The notes under the pieces: generated by a model
What the model was told of the DNA's origin: nothing
The model's database searches: none
What the model saw: the letters and a program-made list of their open reading frames with translations, nothing else
Origin: Haloglomus litoreum
GTDB lineage: Archaea; Halobacteriota; Halobacteria; Halobacteriales; Haloarculaceae
Direction: 5' to 3'
Assembly (NCBI RefSeq): GCF_029338515.1
Contig: NZ_CP119988.1
Span: forward strand, 1,116,001-1,180,000
Length of the DNA stretch: 64,000 nt
Made by a program: the position numbers and the translations under genes
Shown here: piece after piece, positions 8,029 to 16,038 of the stretch
How positions within the stretch are numbered: position 1 is the first letter of the stretch
How the letters are laid out: each line of letters opens with the position of its first letter

Positions 8029-8052
8029 CCACTCCCGACCTGGTGTCGGGTC

Positions 8053-9123
8053 TCACGAGCCGGTCTCGACGCGGAGGCTCACCGCCGGCAGGTCGAAGAA
8101 CGCCGTCTCGTATCCCTCGTGACGGGCCACCTGCGGCGGCACCGTCACGCGGAGCCGCAGCCGGTCCCCGTCCCGGAGCGACGGCATCCCGGCGCCGTAG
8201 TGGTACCCGAGGTCGGGACCGAGCGTCCGTGTCAGGCTCCCGTCGAAGGTGGTCGCTCCGTCTCGCTGGACGGTCGCCGCCAGCCCCATCGACGGGACGA
8301 CCAGCCGGTTGTGGACCGTCCGGGCCGACACCGCCAGGTACGGGTCGCCGGGGAGGTCGTCCCGCGAGACGGCGAGGACCGCCAGGTCGAGTCCTCCGGT
8401 CCGTGCGGTTCCGAGGTGCCGTCCCGGGAGGTCGGCCGGCGGCCTCCCCGTCGAGGGTGGAACCGTGTCCGGGACGGCGCGGGCGAGCGCCCCGGGGTCG
8501 CCCGCCCGCGAGACGCGCCGGCGCTCGATGCGCTCGCGCTCGCGGCGGCTGTAGTCGAACGCGACCGCCGCCGTCGCGGGAGCCGACAACCGCCCCTCCA
8601 ACGCCCCGACCCGCCGGTTGCGGAGGCCGCCGACGCGGATACGGACCGTGTAGCGGCCGTCGCCCGCGAGCGAGAAGTTGCCGCCGTAGTGGAAACCCAT
8701 CCGCTGGGCCAGCATCGGGTAGACGACCTCCTCGCTGACCAGGTCGCCGTCCCGGGTGAGCTCGGCGGTGACGCCGGCCTCCGGCAGCACGAGCCCCGAC
8801 TCGCGCTCCCAGACGGTGACCATCAGGTGGACATCGTCGTCGGCCTCGACCCCGGTCAGCTGGCTCCGGGTGCCCGTGACGTTCCAGAACCGGCCCGGAT
8901 GGGAGTACGTGACCGCCAGCCCGAACGGCCCCGCCGTCGTCGTATCGACCAGTTCCATCCCGGTCGCGAGCGTCGGCCGGTAGACGGTGTCGGGCCGGTA
9001 GTCGACGACCGGCGGCATCCGACCACCGGAGCGCCGCTGGAACGGCATCCCGCCGTAGACACAGCCCGAGATGGCGGCGCTCCCCGCGAGCGCACCCGCC
9101 CGGAGGAACGTGCGTCGTCGCAT
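8053..9123 (-). CDS. Tat lipoprotein with Fe2+-transport-protein-like domain (DUF7350-type)
   Basis: A 356-residue exported lipoprotein. The N-terminus MRRRTFLRAGALAGSAAISG followed by Cys is a Tat signal with a lipobox. The mature part has the haloarchaeal Tp34/P19-like pattern: VHLMVTVWERESGLVLPEAG, then YPMLAQRMGFHYGGN and GALEGR. A weaker second copy follows (LAVSARTVHNRLVVPSMG, DLGYHYGAGMPSLRDGDRL). The paired Met and His residues in LAQRMGFHYG are likely metal ligands. P19-type proteins take part in periplasmic iron acquisition; that role is inferred here. Its stop is 2 codons downstream in sequence from the halocyanin-like gene: the stop at 9128 and this start at 9123 are separated by 4 bp, so the two form an operon. 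Confidence 0.78.
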   Translation of the reverse strand: MRRRTFLRAGALAGSAAISGCVYGGMPFQRRSGGRMPPVVDYRPDTVYRPTLATGMELVDTTTAGPFGLAVTYSHPGRFWNVTGTRSQLTGVEADDDVHLMVTVWERESGLVLPEAGVTAELTRDGDLVSEEVVYPMLAQRMGFHYGGNFSLAGDGRYTVRIRVGGLRNRRVGALEGRLSAPATAAVAFDYSRRERERIERRRVSRAGDPGALARAVPDTVPPSTGRPPADLPGRHLGTARTGGLDLAVLAVSRDDLPGDPYLAVSARTVHNRLVVPSMGLAATVQRDGATTFDGSLTRTLGPDLGYHYGAGMPSLRDGDRLRLRVTVPPQVARHEGYETAFFDLPAVSLRVETGS

Positions 9124-9127
9124 CGGC

Positions 9128-9577
9128 CTACTCGACGACGCGGAACCCGCCCTTCATCCCGAGCGAGAGGTGCGGCTCGCAGAAGTACTTGTAGTAGCCC
9201 GCCTGCTGGACGGTTCTCTCGTAGGTGTGGCCCGCCCGTTTCGAGTAGCTGCTCTCCCAGTTCCGGTCCTCGAAGTCGACGACGTGTTGGCCACCGTTCC
9301 CGGTCCACTCCCAGGTGATGGTCGTCCCCGGGGAGACGTCCATCTTGATCGGGTCGAAGTCGAAGCCGTCACCGGCGCCGACGGCGACGGTGACGGCGGC
9401 CTCGCCGGTCGCGTCGACCGGCTCGCCGGCGTCCTCCACGTCCGCGAAGTGGTCACCGTACCCCTCGCCGCCGGAGCCGCCACCGAGCCCCAGGCAGCCG
9501 GCCAGTCCGGCGAGCGTGCCGACACCGGCCGCTCGTGTGAGGAACCCACGTCGGTCCGTTCTCGTCGGTCGCTCCAT
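9128..9577 (-). CDS. Halocyanin-like blue copper lipoprotein
   Basis: A 149-residue membrane-anchored cupredoxin, an extracytoplasmic one-electron carrier. RRGFLTRAAGVGTLAGLAGC is a Tat motif with the lipobox Cys at residue 28. The copper ligands are H98 (GGQHVV), C133, H136 and M141 (FCEPHLSLGM), the type 1 set. A Gly/Ser-rich linker follows the lipobox. The gene precedes the iron-lipoprotein gene by 4 bp on the same strand, so both are probably cotranscribed and may work together in redox handling of metals. A TATA-like CTTATC at about 9599-9604 lies near 25 nt upstream. Confidence 0.9.
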   Translation of the reverse strand: MERPTRTDRRGFLTRAAGVGTLAGLAGCLGLGGGSGGEGYGDHFADVEDAGEPVDATGEAAVTVAVGAGDGFDFDPIKMDVSPGTTITWEWTGNGGQHVVDFEDRNWESSYSKRAGHTYERTVQQAGYYKYFCEPHLSLGMKGGFRVVE

Positions 9578-9723
9578 ATCCCCACCTCCCCCCTATCCGG
9601 GGATAAGCGTGACTCCTGTCTGGGTCGGACAGTTAAGTGGGCCGTCGCTCGACCCGGGAACCACGGTGGAACCGGCCGCCTCGGAGCAGCCCTTATCAAC
9701 CCCCCATCTCGACAGGGAGTACC

Positions 9724-9729
9724 CTTAAG
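9724..9729 (+). promoter_or_regulatory. TATA-like element of the beta-helix gene
   Basis: CTTAAG is centred 27 nt before the ATG at 9754, the spacing expected for a leaderless haloarchaeal transcript. Confidence 0.4.
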
Positions 9730-9753
9730 CGAACGTAGCGACCTTCCGCGTCC

Positions 9754-11229
9754 ATGACGGACGAATCGAAGCCCGTGGCGGACGAACCGGGCGAACGGCC
9801 CGACTCGCCGGCCACGTCCGACGGGTCGGGGGGGTCCGGCGGTGGCCTCCCGCGCCGCGACGTGTTGAAGCTCGCGGGGTCGGCGACCGCCGCTGGCACC
9901 GTCGCCGCCGTCGGTGGAGCCGTCGCGGCCCCCACGCAGGAACGGGGCGACGTGCCCGCGAACCAGCCCGACCGCGGCGACCCCGCCGCGTACGAGGACT
10001 ACACCGTCCGCCGGGTACCCGAGCAGTACGATACCATCCAGGCGGCCGTCAACGACGCCGAGGAGCGCGACCTCGTGCTCGTCGGCCCGGGCGTCTACAA
10101 GGAGGCCGTCACCATCCAGGACACGAACGGGCTCACCATCCGCGGGACCGACCGGAACGAGGTGGTCCTCGACGGCGAGTTCCAGCGCCGCAACGGCATC
10201 ACCGCCATCGGGACGAACGGGAGCCTCGAGGACATCGTGCTGGAGAACATGACCGCCCGGAACTACCAGTACAACGGCTTCTACTGGACGGGGGTCGACG
10301 GCTGGCGGGGCTCGTACCTCACGGCGCACAACAACCGGATGTACGGCATCTACGCGTTCGACTCCGTGAACGGGAAGTTCGAGAAATCGTACGCCTCGGG
10401 CCACCGCGACAGCGGCTTCTACATCGGGCAGTGCTACCCGTGTCACGCCATCATCGACGACATCGTCTCGGAGGGGAACGCTGTCGGCTACTCGGGCACG
10501 AACGCCGGCGGCTACCTCACCATCAAGAACTCCGTCTGGCGCGAGAACATGTCCGGTATCCTGCCGAACTCGCTGGACAGCGAGGAACTCGCCCCGCAGG
10601 GCACCGCCCGCATCGAGAACAACGTCGTCGAGCGGAACAACAACGTCGGCGCGCCGGCCCGCAAACTGGCGTACCCGGCGTTCGGCACCGGCATCAACAT
10701 CGCCGGCGGCGTCGACAACGAGGTGGTCGGCAACGTGGTCCGCGACCACGTCAACTTCGGGCTCATCGCCTCCATCAACATCTCGGAGAACCTCTACAAG
10801 CCCGCCGACAACGTCTTCCGCGAGAACACGGTCGAGCGCTCCGGCCGCGCGGACCTCGCGGTCGGGGCGCCCTCGGGCGGCGGCAACCGGTTCGAGGCCA
10901 ACGAGTACGACTCCTCGCGCCCGGCGGGCCTGCAGGACGGCTTCGGCCTCCTCGGCAGCGACATCTGGCCGACGCTCGTGCTGGGCAAGCAGTTCCTCCA
11001 GGGTTTCGGCGAGCCGCCCCGCGGCGACTGGAAGGCGTACCCGCACCCCGACGACCAGCCGACCATGCCCGACGCCGAGTCCGCGCCGCCGCGCGAGGCC
11101 GTCGCGGAGAAGGCCGAGGTCCAGTACGGGCTCACGCCCGGTCGTGGTCCCGGCGCTGCCCAGGGGGGTGAGGAGCGACGCTCCGAGCCACGTCGGGGAG
11201 CGGCGCGGACCGACGGAGGTGACCGGTGA
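9754..11229 (+). CDS. Tat-exported right-handed parallel beta-helix protein
   Basis: A 491-residue secreted protein. After a 35-residue polar leader it carries a Tat signal (LPRRDVLKLAGSATAAGTVA). The mature part opens with YDTIQAAVNDAEERDLVLVG and VYKEAVTI, then NGLTIRGTD, the standard entry of NosD/pectate-lyase-type beta-helices. It continues through about ten rungs (for example NVVERNNNV, NEVVGNVVRDH, NVFRENTVERS). A GQCYPCH segment supplies two Cys. The C-terminal 100 residues are not helical rungs and include KAYPHPDDQP. It may bind or act on surface polysaccharide; no catalytic triad can be named. The stop codon overlaps the start of the next membrane-protein gene by one base, so the two are translationally coupled. 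Confidence 0.82.
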   Translation: MTDESKPVADEPGERPDSPATSDGSGGSGGGLPRRDVLKLAGSATAAGTVAAVGGAVAAPTQERGDVPANQPDRGDPAAYEDYTVRRVPEQYDTIQAAVNDAEERDLVLVGPGVYKEAVTIQDTNGLTIRGTDRNEVVLDGEFQRRNGITAIGTNGSLEDIVLENMTARNYQYNGFYWTGVDGWRGSYLTAHNNRMYGIYAFDSVNGKFEKSYASGHRDSGFYIGQCYPCHAIIDDIVSEGNAVGYSGTNAGGYLTIKNSVWRENMSGILPNSLDSEELAPQGTARIENNVVERNNNVGAPARKLAYPAFGTGINIAGGVDNEVVGNVVRDHVNFGLIASINISENLYKPADNVFRENTVERSGRADLAVGAPSGGGNRFEANEYDSSRPAGLQDGFGLLGSDIWPTLVLGKQFLQGFGEPPRGDWKAYPHPDDQPTMPDAESAPPREAVAEKAEVQYGLTPGRGPGAAQGGEERRSEPRRGAARTDGGDR

Positions 11230-11696
11230 TGGCGGGTTCCACCGCCACCGAGGGACTCGTCGAGAACCGCCACGACACCGCGACGAACGCGCTCATCGCC
11301 GGGTTCGCGGTCCTGTTCGGGCTGTACGGCTCGTGGATGTTCGCCGACTTCCTCCCCCGTGCCGTCGGGTTCGCGCTCCCGGCGCTCGTGGGGGCATTCG
11401 CCTGCTATCGGCGCGCCGACCGCGGCTCCGTGGCGGCCGCCGGCTGCTACGGCCTCGCCGTGCTCGTCGTCCTGACGCCGTTCGCACTGCAGCTCCCGTA
11501 CGTACTCAACGGGGGGATGGTCTCGAACGGCGGCGCGCTCTCCTTCTTCCAGCCGATGGACCTCGTGTTCCTGCTCATCTTCCTCGTCATCGCGGCGGTG
11601 CCGGCGCTCGTCGGCTTCTACCTGAACAACCGTGGCAACGTCCGCGAGCGGGTCGGTGGTGCGGTCGGCAGGGTCGTCGGGCGGGTCAGGGGTTGA
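11229..11696 (+). CDS. Four-segment membrane protein coupled to the beta-helix gene
   Basis: A 155-residue integral membrane protein of unrecognised family. Four hydrophobic segments are seen: NALIAGFAVLFGLYGSWMF, AVGFALPALVGAFACY, AAAGCYGLAVLVVLTPFAL and LVFLLIFLVIAAVPALVGFY. The C-terminus is basic (RERVGGAVGRVVGRVRG) and probably cytoplasmic. Its ATG at 11229 overlaps the stop of the beta-helix gene (TGATG), which suggests a fixed stoichiometry and a shared role at the cell surface. A GTG at 11226 is an alternative start. Confidence 0.7.
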   Translation: MAGSTATEGLVENRHDTATNALIAGFAVLFGLYGSWMFADFLPRAVGFALPALVGAFACYRRADRGSVAAAGCYGLAVLVVLTPFALQLPYVLNGGMVSNGGALSFFQPMDLVFLLIFLVIAAVPALVGFYLNNRGNVRERVGGAVGRVVGRVRG

Positions 11697-11720
11697 CGCG
11701 GCTGGTCGTCGCTCGGTCTG

Positions 11721-13619
11721 TCACTCCGGCCGGCCGTAGCCAGCTAGCTCCGAGATGCTCTCGTCAGCGTCCGCGATGGCCTCGCGGACCGCCGCCACGC
11801 CCCCCTTCCCGACGCGGTCGGGGTTCGCCAGCACGCGGACCGTTTCCTCGCCGACCGGGACGAAGCCCGCGTCGAGACGGTCGGCCGTCGCGCGAAGCCC
11901 CAGTCCTGCGTCGGCCTTCCCCGCGAGCACTCGTCGCGCGGGGCTCTCGTGGGCCCGCGTCCCGGCGTCGAACCCGTCGATGGCGTCGACGAGGTCGTGG
12001 CGGTCGACGCCGCGCTCCTCGGCGAGGTCGGCCACGGCGTTGCCGAGCGTGGTGCGCAGTCCCGAGGCCGACGTGCGGTTGACGAACCGCAGGTCCCGGT
12101 CAACGAGGTCGCCCAGGTCCTCGACGTTCTCCGGGTTGTCGGCCGGGACGACCAGCCCCCACTCGCGGGTCCACGCGCCGAGTTCCTCGGCCTCGATACC
12201 GACCTCGCCGGGCGCGCTCGTGACGGCCACGTCGGGGACGCCGTCCCGCAGCCGGCGGAGTCCCTCGCGCGAGCCGACCCCGAGGTAACGGGGGCGCTGG
12301 GTGCGAGACACGTCGTCGAGCAGCTCGGACAGCAGCGGGTCGTCCTCACCGACCCCGAACAGGGTCGGCGGGCGCACGTCCGGCGAGAACAGCTGCACGT
12401 CGACCGACTCGCCCTCGTCGAGGTACTCCACGTCCGGGTCGACGGCGACGACGCCGTCCGCCTCGACGAGCGAGGTGGTCGCGCCGCTCCCCTTGTCCAC
12501 CGGGTAGACGAGCGTCTCGCCATCGCCGTCGGTCACGAGGCCGGCGGGCATGTAGCGCAGTCGCCCCTCTCCGTAGCGTTCGGCGACAGCCATCTTCCCC
12601 TCGACGGTCGCCGTCTGTGCCTCCGGCAGCCCCGCCGCCTCGCGGATGGCGGGTGCGACGAAGGTGCGGAAGATGGTGAGCGCCGAGACGGGGTAGCCCG
12701 GCAGCCCGACGTACGCCGACCCGTCCATCCGGCCGATGAGCATCGGCTTCCCGGGCTTGACCGCGACGCCGTGGAGGAGGAGTTCGCCACGCTCCTCGAC
12801 GACGCGGTAGATGACGTCGACCGCCGAGGCCGAGGTCGACCCCGAGGAGAGCACGAGGTCGCACTCCGCGGCGGCCTCCCGGAGGACCGACTCCATCGCG
12901 TCGTAGTCGTCGCCGGCGTGGGGGTAGAGCCGCGCCTCGCCGCCTGCGGCCTCGACAGCCGTCGCCGTCGTGTAGGAGTTCACGTCGTAGATCTGCCCGG
13001 CGTCGCTGTCCAGTTCGTCACCGGGACGGACGAGTTCCTCGCCCGTCGAGACGATGCCGACGGTCGGCCGCCCCCGGACAGGCACCTCGTCGACGCCGAG
13101 CGCCGCGAGGAGACCGATTTCCCGTGGTCCGAGTTCGGTACCTGGGCCGAGCGCGCGCTCACCCGCAGCCACGTCGGCGCCCGCGAACATCACGCGGTCG
13201 CCCGGGGCGACCGACGTGCGGACGAGCACGTCGTCGCCGTCCCTGTCCGTTCGTTCGACCATCACCACCGCGTCGGTGTCCTCGGGGACGACGGCGCCGG
13301 TGGATATCTCGGCACACGAACCCTCCGGCACCGCGACATCCGGCGCCTCGCCCGCGTGGACCTCCCCGACGAGTTCGAGACGGGCGGGGTCGGCCTCGTC
13401 CGCGCCGAAGGTGTCGCTCGCGTGGACGGCGTAGCCGTCGACCGACGCCCGGTCGAAGCCGGGCACGTCGATGGCGGCGTCGATGCGCTCTGCGAGGACG
13501 CGGCCGCGCGCCTCGCGCAACGGGACCGTCTCGGGGTCGGGCGTGAGGTCCAGGGAGGCGATGGCGTCGTGCGCCTCGTCGGGCGACGCGAGGTCCCTGA
13601 ACTCCTTCCGCTCGCTCAT
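11721..13619 (-). CDS. MoeA-type molybdopterin molybdotransferase fused to a PBP-like domain
   Basis: A 632-residue, two-part protein. Residues 1 to about 405 are MoeA, which inserts molybdate into adenylylated molybdopterin: GRVLAERIDAAIDVPGFDRA, then DAVVMVERTD, PTVGIVSTGEELV and VKPGKPMLIG with GLPGYPVSAL. From about residue 415 (LFGVGEDDPLL) to the end it is a periplasmic-binding-protein-like domain, seen in RYLGVGSREGLRRL, RFVNRTSASGLRTTL and GKADAGLGLRATA. This MoeA/LysR-substrate-domain fusion is known in archaea, where the second domain may sense molybdate or tungstate. The start is the ATG at 13619 (MSERKEF). A second, unfused MoeA lies at 27907-29157. Confidence 0.9.
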   Translation of the reverse strand: MSERKEFRDLASPDEAHDAIASLDLTPDPETVPLREARGRVLAERIDAAIDVPGFDRASVDGYAVHASDTFGADEADPARLELVGEVHAGEAPDVAVPEGSCAEISTGAVVPEDTDAVVMVERTDRDGDDVLVRTSVAPGDRVMFAGADVAAGERALGPGTELGPREIGLLAALGVDEVPVRGRPTVGIVSTGEELVRPGDELDSDAGQIYDVNSYTTATAVEAAGGEARLYPHAGDDYDAMESVLREAAAECDLVLSSGSTSASAVDVIYRVVEERGELLLHGVAVKPGKPMLIGRMDGSAYVGLPGYPVSALTIFRTFVAPAIREAAGLPEAQTATVEGKMAVAERYGEGRLRYMPAGLVTDGDGETLVYPVDKGSGATTSLVEADGVVAVDPDVEYLDEGESVDVQLFSPDVRPPTLFGVGEDDPLLSELLDDVSRTQRPRYLGVGSREGLRRLRDGVPDVAVTSAPGEVGIEAEELGAWTREWGLVVPADNPENVEDLGDLVDRDLRFVNRTSASGLRTTLGNAVADLAEERGVDRHDLVDAIDGFDAGTRAHESPARRVLAGKADAGLGLRATADRLDAGFVPVGEETVRVLANPDRVGKGGVAAVREAIADADESISELAGYGRPE

Positions 13620-13709
13620 GGGTCGGGGTTGGGCGGGGCCCGTAATGAAGGGCTGGCAGGGAGGTGACGGGTCGCGAACGCCGCTCCTGTCACACAACTA
13701 CTTGTATCC

Positions 13710-13724
13710 GTACCGATACGGTAC
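13710..13724. promoter_or_regulatory. GTACCG-ATA-CGGTAC inverted repeat before pilin-like gene
   Basis: A perfect 6-bp inverted repeat with a 3-nt spacer. It lies 6 to 20 nt upstream of the ATG at 13730, downstream of an AT-rich ACTACTTGTAT stretch that may be the TATA region. This is an operator-like position, and the GTACC half-site recurs before the other pilin-like gene. Confidence 0.35.
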
Positions 13725-13729
13725 AGCGT

Positions 13730-14845
13730 ATGCGCGTAGGACGGGGCCAGTCGGAGTCGCTCGGGGTGCTCCTCCTGGTCGGGCTCACGCTGCTGCTGGG
13801 GGTGACTCTGTTCCTGACGTTCGGAACCGTCGGGGACTCGCTCGACAACTCCCCACCCAGCGCCGCCTTCGAGACCGAAGTCGAAGGGGGAACGATCACC
13901 TTCGCCCACACCTCCGGACCAACGGTCGAGGCGGCCGATCTGACGGCGGTCCTCCGGCAGGGCGACACCGAGCGGCGCGTTGCCCTCTCGACGGTGGCGA
14001 GCGGGGCGCTCGGTGCCGGCGATGTCGTCAGTTTCCCGCACGGCCTCGGCGACGGTGAGGTGACCATCAGGCTGGTCCATGAGCCGACGAACGGCGTGCT
14101 CGTGCGGGTCAAGCGGACCATCGAGAACGCCTTCGCCGTCTCGCTCTCGGTGAGCGAGAGCGGCGGCACCTACAGCTTCATGCCGACCGTCAGCGGTGGA
14201 ACGCCCGGGGCCCCAGCGGTGTCGCTGTCGTCCAGCAGCGTCTCGGCGTTCGACGTGAACCAGGACAACCCCGGGACCGGAAGCGTGACGTTCACCGACG
14301 GCGGGAACGGCATCCGTCTCCAGGGCAACCGGTGGCAGCAGCGCCCGTACGACTACTACGTGACCGGTGACACCGTGGTCGAGTTCGAGTTCCGGTCGGA
14401 CGACCAGGGAGAGATCAACGGCCTCGCGCTCGAGAACGACAACACACAGTCGACCAGCAGGGGGATCCGGGCCTGGGGTACACAGGGCTGGGGAACCGGT
14501 GTCCAGGACGTGGATGGTCAGTCGTACAGTTCCGGCGACGGCTGGCGGACCTATCGGATCCAGGCATCGCAACTCGGCGCGTTCTCCGCCGGGAGCAGTA
14601 AACGCATCAACCGGCTCGTCTTCATCGCTGACGAGGATGATGGCGACCAGGACACCGACACGCAGATCCGCAACGTCCGCCTCTACGAGTCCGGCGAGGA
14701 CTACCAGTACCGCTGGGAGGTCAACGGCAACCTCGTCTCGAACGAGCCGACGCTGTCGCGCTCGCTCTCCAGCGGTGATACGGTGACGCTCACCGTCGCG
14801 GACGGGAACGGCCGAACCGCGACCGCGAGCTACACGGTCTCCTGA
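13730..14845 (+). CDS. Type IV pilin-like surface protein with lectin-like and Ig-like domains
   Basis: A 371-residue protein. GRGQSESLGVLLLVGLTLLL is a prepilin-type signal for PibD processing. Next comes a pilin-type beta domain (PSAAFETEVEGGTITFAHTS to about residue 145). Then a jelly-roll-like domain, residues about 170-320, with TVVEFEFRSDD, GDGWRTYRIQ and FIADEDDGDQDTDT, an Asp-rich loop that could bind Ca2+ as in CBM36/60-type modules. The last 50 residues are a PKD/Ig-like strand set (YRWEVNGNLVSN to ATASYTVS). A displayed adhesin on a pilus is the best reading. The ATG at 13730 puts the prepilin motif at the N-terminus. Confidence 0.75.
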   Translation: MRVGRGQSESLGVLLLVGLTLLLGVTLFLTFGTVGDSLDNSPPSAAFETEVEGGTITFAHTSGPTVEAADLTAVLRQGDTERRVALSTVASGALGAGDVVSFPHGLGDGEVTIRLVHEPTNGVLVRVKRTIENAFAVSLSVSESGGTYSFMPTVSGGTPGAPAVSLSSSSVSAFDVNQDNPGTGSVTFTDGGNGIRLQGNRWQQRPYDYYVTGDTVVEFEFRSDDQGEINGLALENDNTQSTSRGIRAWGTQGWGTGVQDVDGQSYSSGDGWRTYRIQASQLGAFSAGSSKRINRLVFIADEDDGDQDTDTQIRNVRLYESGEDYQYRWEVNGNLVSNEPTLSRSLSSGDTVTLTVADGNGRTATASYTVS

Positions 14846-14940
14846 GGAGCCAGAGCTCCGCCCAGGCGGAACATTACAGACACATCTCGCTGAAGTGGTG
14901 GACGGGCTGGACAATTCGGTTATACTGCTCGTCCGCGGAT

Positions 14941-15735
14941 TCAGGCCTCGACGGCCAGCCCGGACTCGCGCAGCGCCTCGTCGGGGTCGGCGTCCTCGTG
15001 GACGACCAGGCTGACCGCGCGCGTCATCGCCTCGGGGTCGTCGTGCTGGAAGATGGTCCGGCCCATCGAGACGCCCGCCGCGCCGCCGTCCATCGCGCCG
15101 CGGACGGCGGCGAGCGTCTCTCGGTCCGTGTCCGGTTCGCCGCCCGCGATGACGACGGGCAGCCGCGTCGACTCGCAGACGTGCTCGTAGCTCTCCGCGT
15201 CCCCGGAGTACGCCGTCTTCACCACGTCCGCGCCGAGTTCCTCGCCCAGCCGGACCGCGTGGCCCAGCGCCTCGGGGTCGTGCTCATCCACGCCCGGGCC
15301 ACGGGCGTACGTCATCGCGAGGACGGGCAGGCCGTAGTCGGCGGCCGTCGTCGTCAGCTCGGCGAGCTCCTCGATCTGGTGGGGCTCGTGGTCCGAGCCG
15401 ACGTTGATGTGGAAGGAGACCGCGTCCGCGCCCGCCCGGATGGCGTCCTTCACGCTGCCCGTGGTGCGCTTGTCGTTCGTGTCCGGCCCGACGACGGTCG
15501 AGCCGTTGAGGTGGACGATGTAGCCCGCGCCGTTCTTGTGGGGGTGGACCCGCGGGGCGATGCCCTTCTGCGTGAGCACCGAGTCGGCGCCACCCCGCGT
15601 GATGGCGTCGATGGTCGATTCGATGTCCTTCAGCCCTGTCACTGCGCCCAGTGTGATGCCATGGTCCATCGGCACCACGACGTACCGCCCGTCCGTCCCG
15701 ATACGGTCCAGACGGGCCGCCTTCCCTGCATCCAT
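14941..15735 (-). CDS. aroA': 2-amino-3,7-dideoxy-D-threo-hept-6-ulosonate synthase (ADTH synthase)
   Basis: A 264-residue class I aldolase of the DhnA/FbaB type. It condenses an aspartate-semialdehyde-derived unit with a ketose phosphate to start archaeal 3-dehydroquinate synthesis. VVVPMDHGITLGAV is the family opening, GADVVKTAYSGD contains the Schiff-base Lys, and VVIAGGEPDTD with GVSMGRTIFQ forms the phosphate site. It sits next to trpCBA and so belongs to aromatic amino acid synthesis. I chose the ATG at 15735 (MDAGKAARLD). A TTG at 15765 is an alternative, but a TATA-like GTTATC near 15797 would place transcription start around 15770 and leave a short leader. A plain fructose-bisphosphate aldolase role is less likely given the neighbours. 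Confidence 0.88.
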   Translation of the reverse strand: MDAGKAARLDRIGTDGRYVVVPMDHGITLGAVTGLKDIESTIDAITRGGADSVLTQKGIAPRVHPHKNGAGYIVHLNGSTVVGPDTNDKRTTGSVKDAIRAGADAVSFHINVGSDHEPHQIEELAELTTTAADYGLPVLAMTYARGPGVDEHDPEALGHAVRLGEELGADVVKTAYSGDAESYEHVCESTRLPVVIAGGEPDTDRETLAAVRGAMDGGAAGVSMGRTIFQHDDPEAMTRAVSLVVHEDADPDEALRESGLAVEA

Positions 15736-16038
15736 GTTACCCGTAGGTGTGGCAGGTACGGACAAGGGCGTTCCGGTCGGGGCCGACGTTGCACGATAAC
15801 TGACCCGCCGTCGCCGGAGAGAGATTACACGGAGTAGACAGTGTAGTCGACACCGATACCCTCTCGAAAGCCCCCGGCCGCTGAGGGTTCCGCGGCTCGC
15901 TACGCGCGCTCGCTTCGCTCGCGTGCTTGCTTCGCCGGGGAACCGCTCAGCGACCGGCCCCTTTCAGTCCCACCCTGTTGCTGGTTCCACCGAGTGACGC
16001 ACGCCGAAACCCAGGTGTGTACGTCCTGATTCCCGAGG
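15736..16038. other. Intergenic spacer containing a long inverted element
   Basis: A 303-bp spacer between two minus-strand genes. Its left end holds the promoter region of the ADTH synthase gene (TATA-like near 15797). Its middle is the inverted element described separately at 15863-15974. I see no ORF with haloarchaeal coding character. Confidence 0.6.
15863..15974. repeat. Haloarchaeal-type intergenic inverted element
   Basis: A left arm GGCCGCTGAGGGTTCC (15876-15891) pairs imperfectly with a right arm GGAACCGCTCAGCG plus ACCGGCC (15939-15959). Between them is a second self-complementary block built on GCTCGCTTCGCTCGC. The element is bounded by CTCGAAAGCCCCC and CCCCTTTCAGTCCCACCC. I recall near-identical boundary sequences from many haloarchaeal intergenic regions, so this is probably a dispersed repeat; that part is memory, not a search. 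Confidence 0.6.

Noticed and set aside
9154-11046. A 630-residue minus-strand open frame opposite the beta-helix and halocyanin genes
   Set aside because: It is out of frame with the halocyanin gene and antisense to the beta-helix gene, with low-complexity composition; no family motif.
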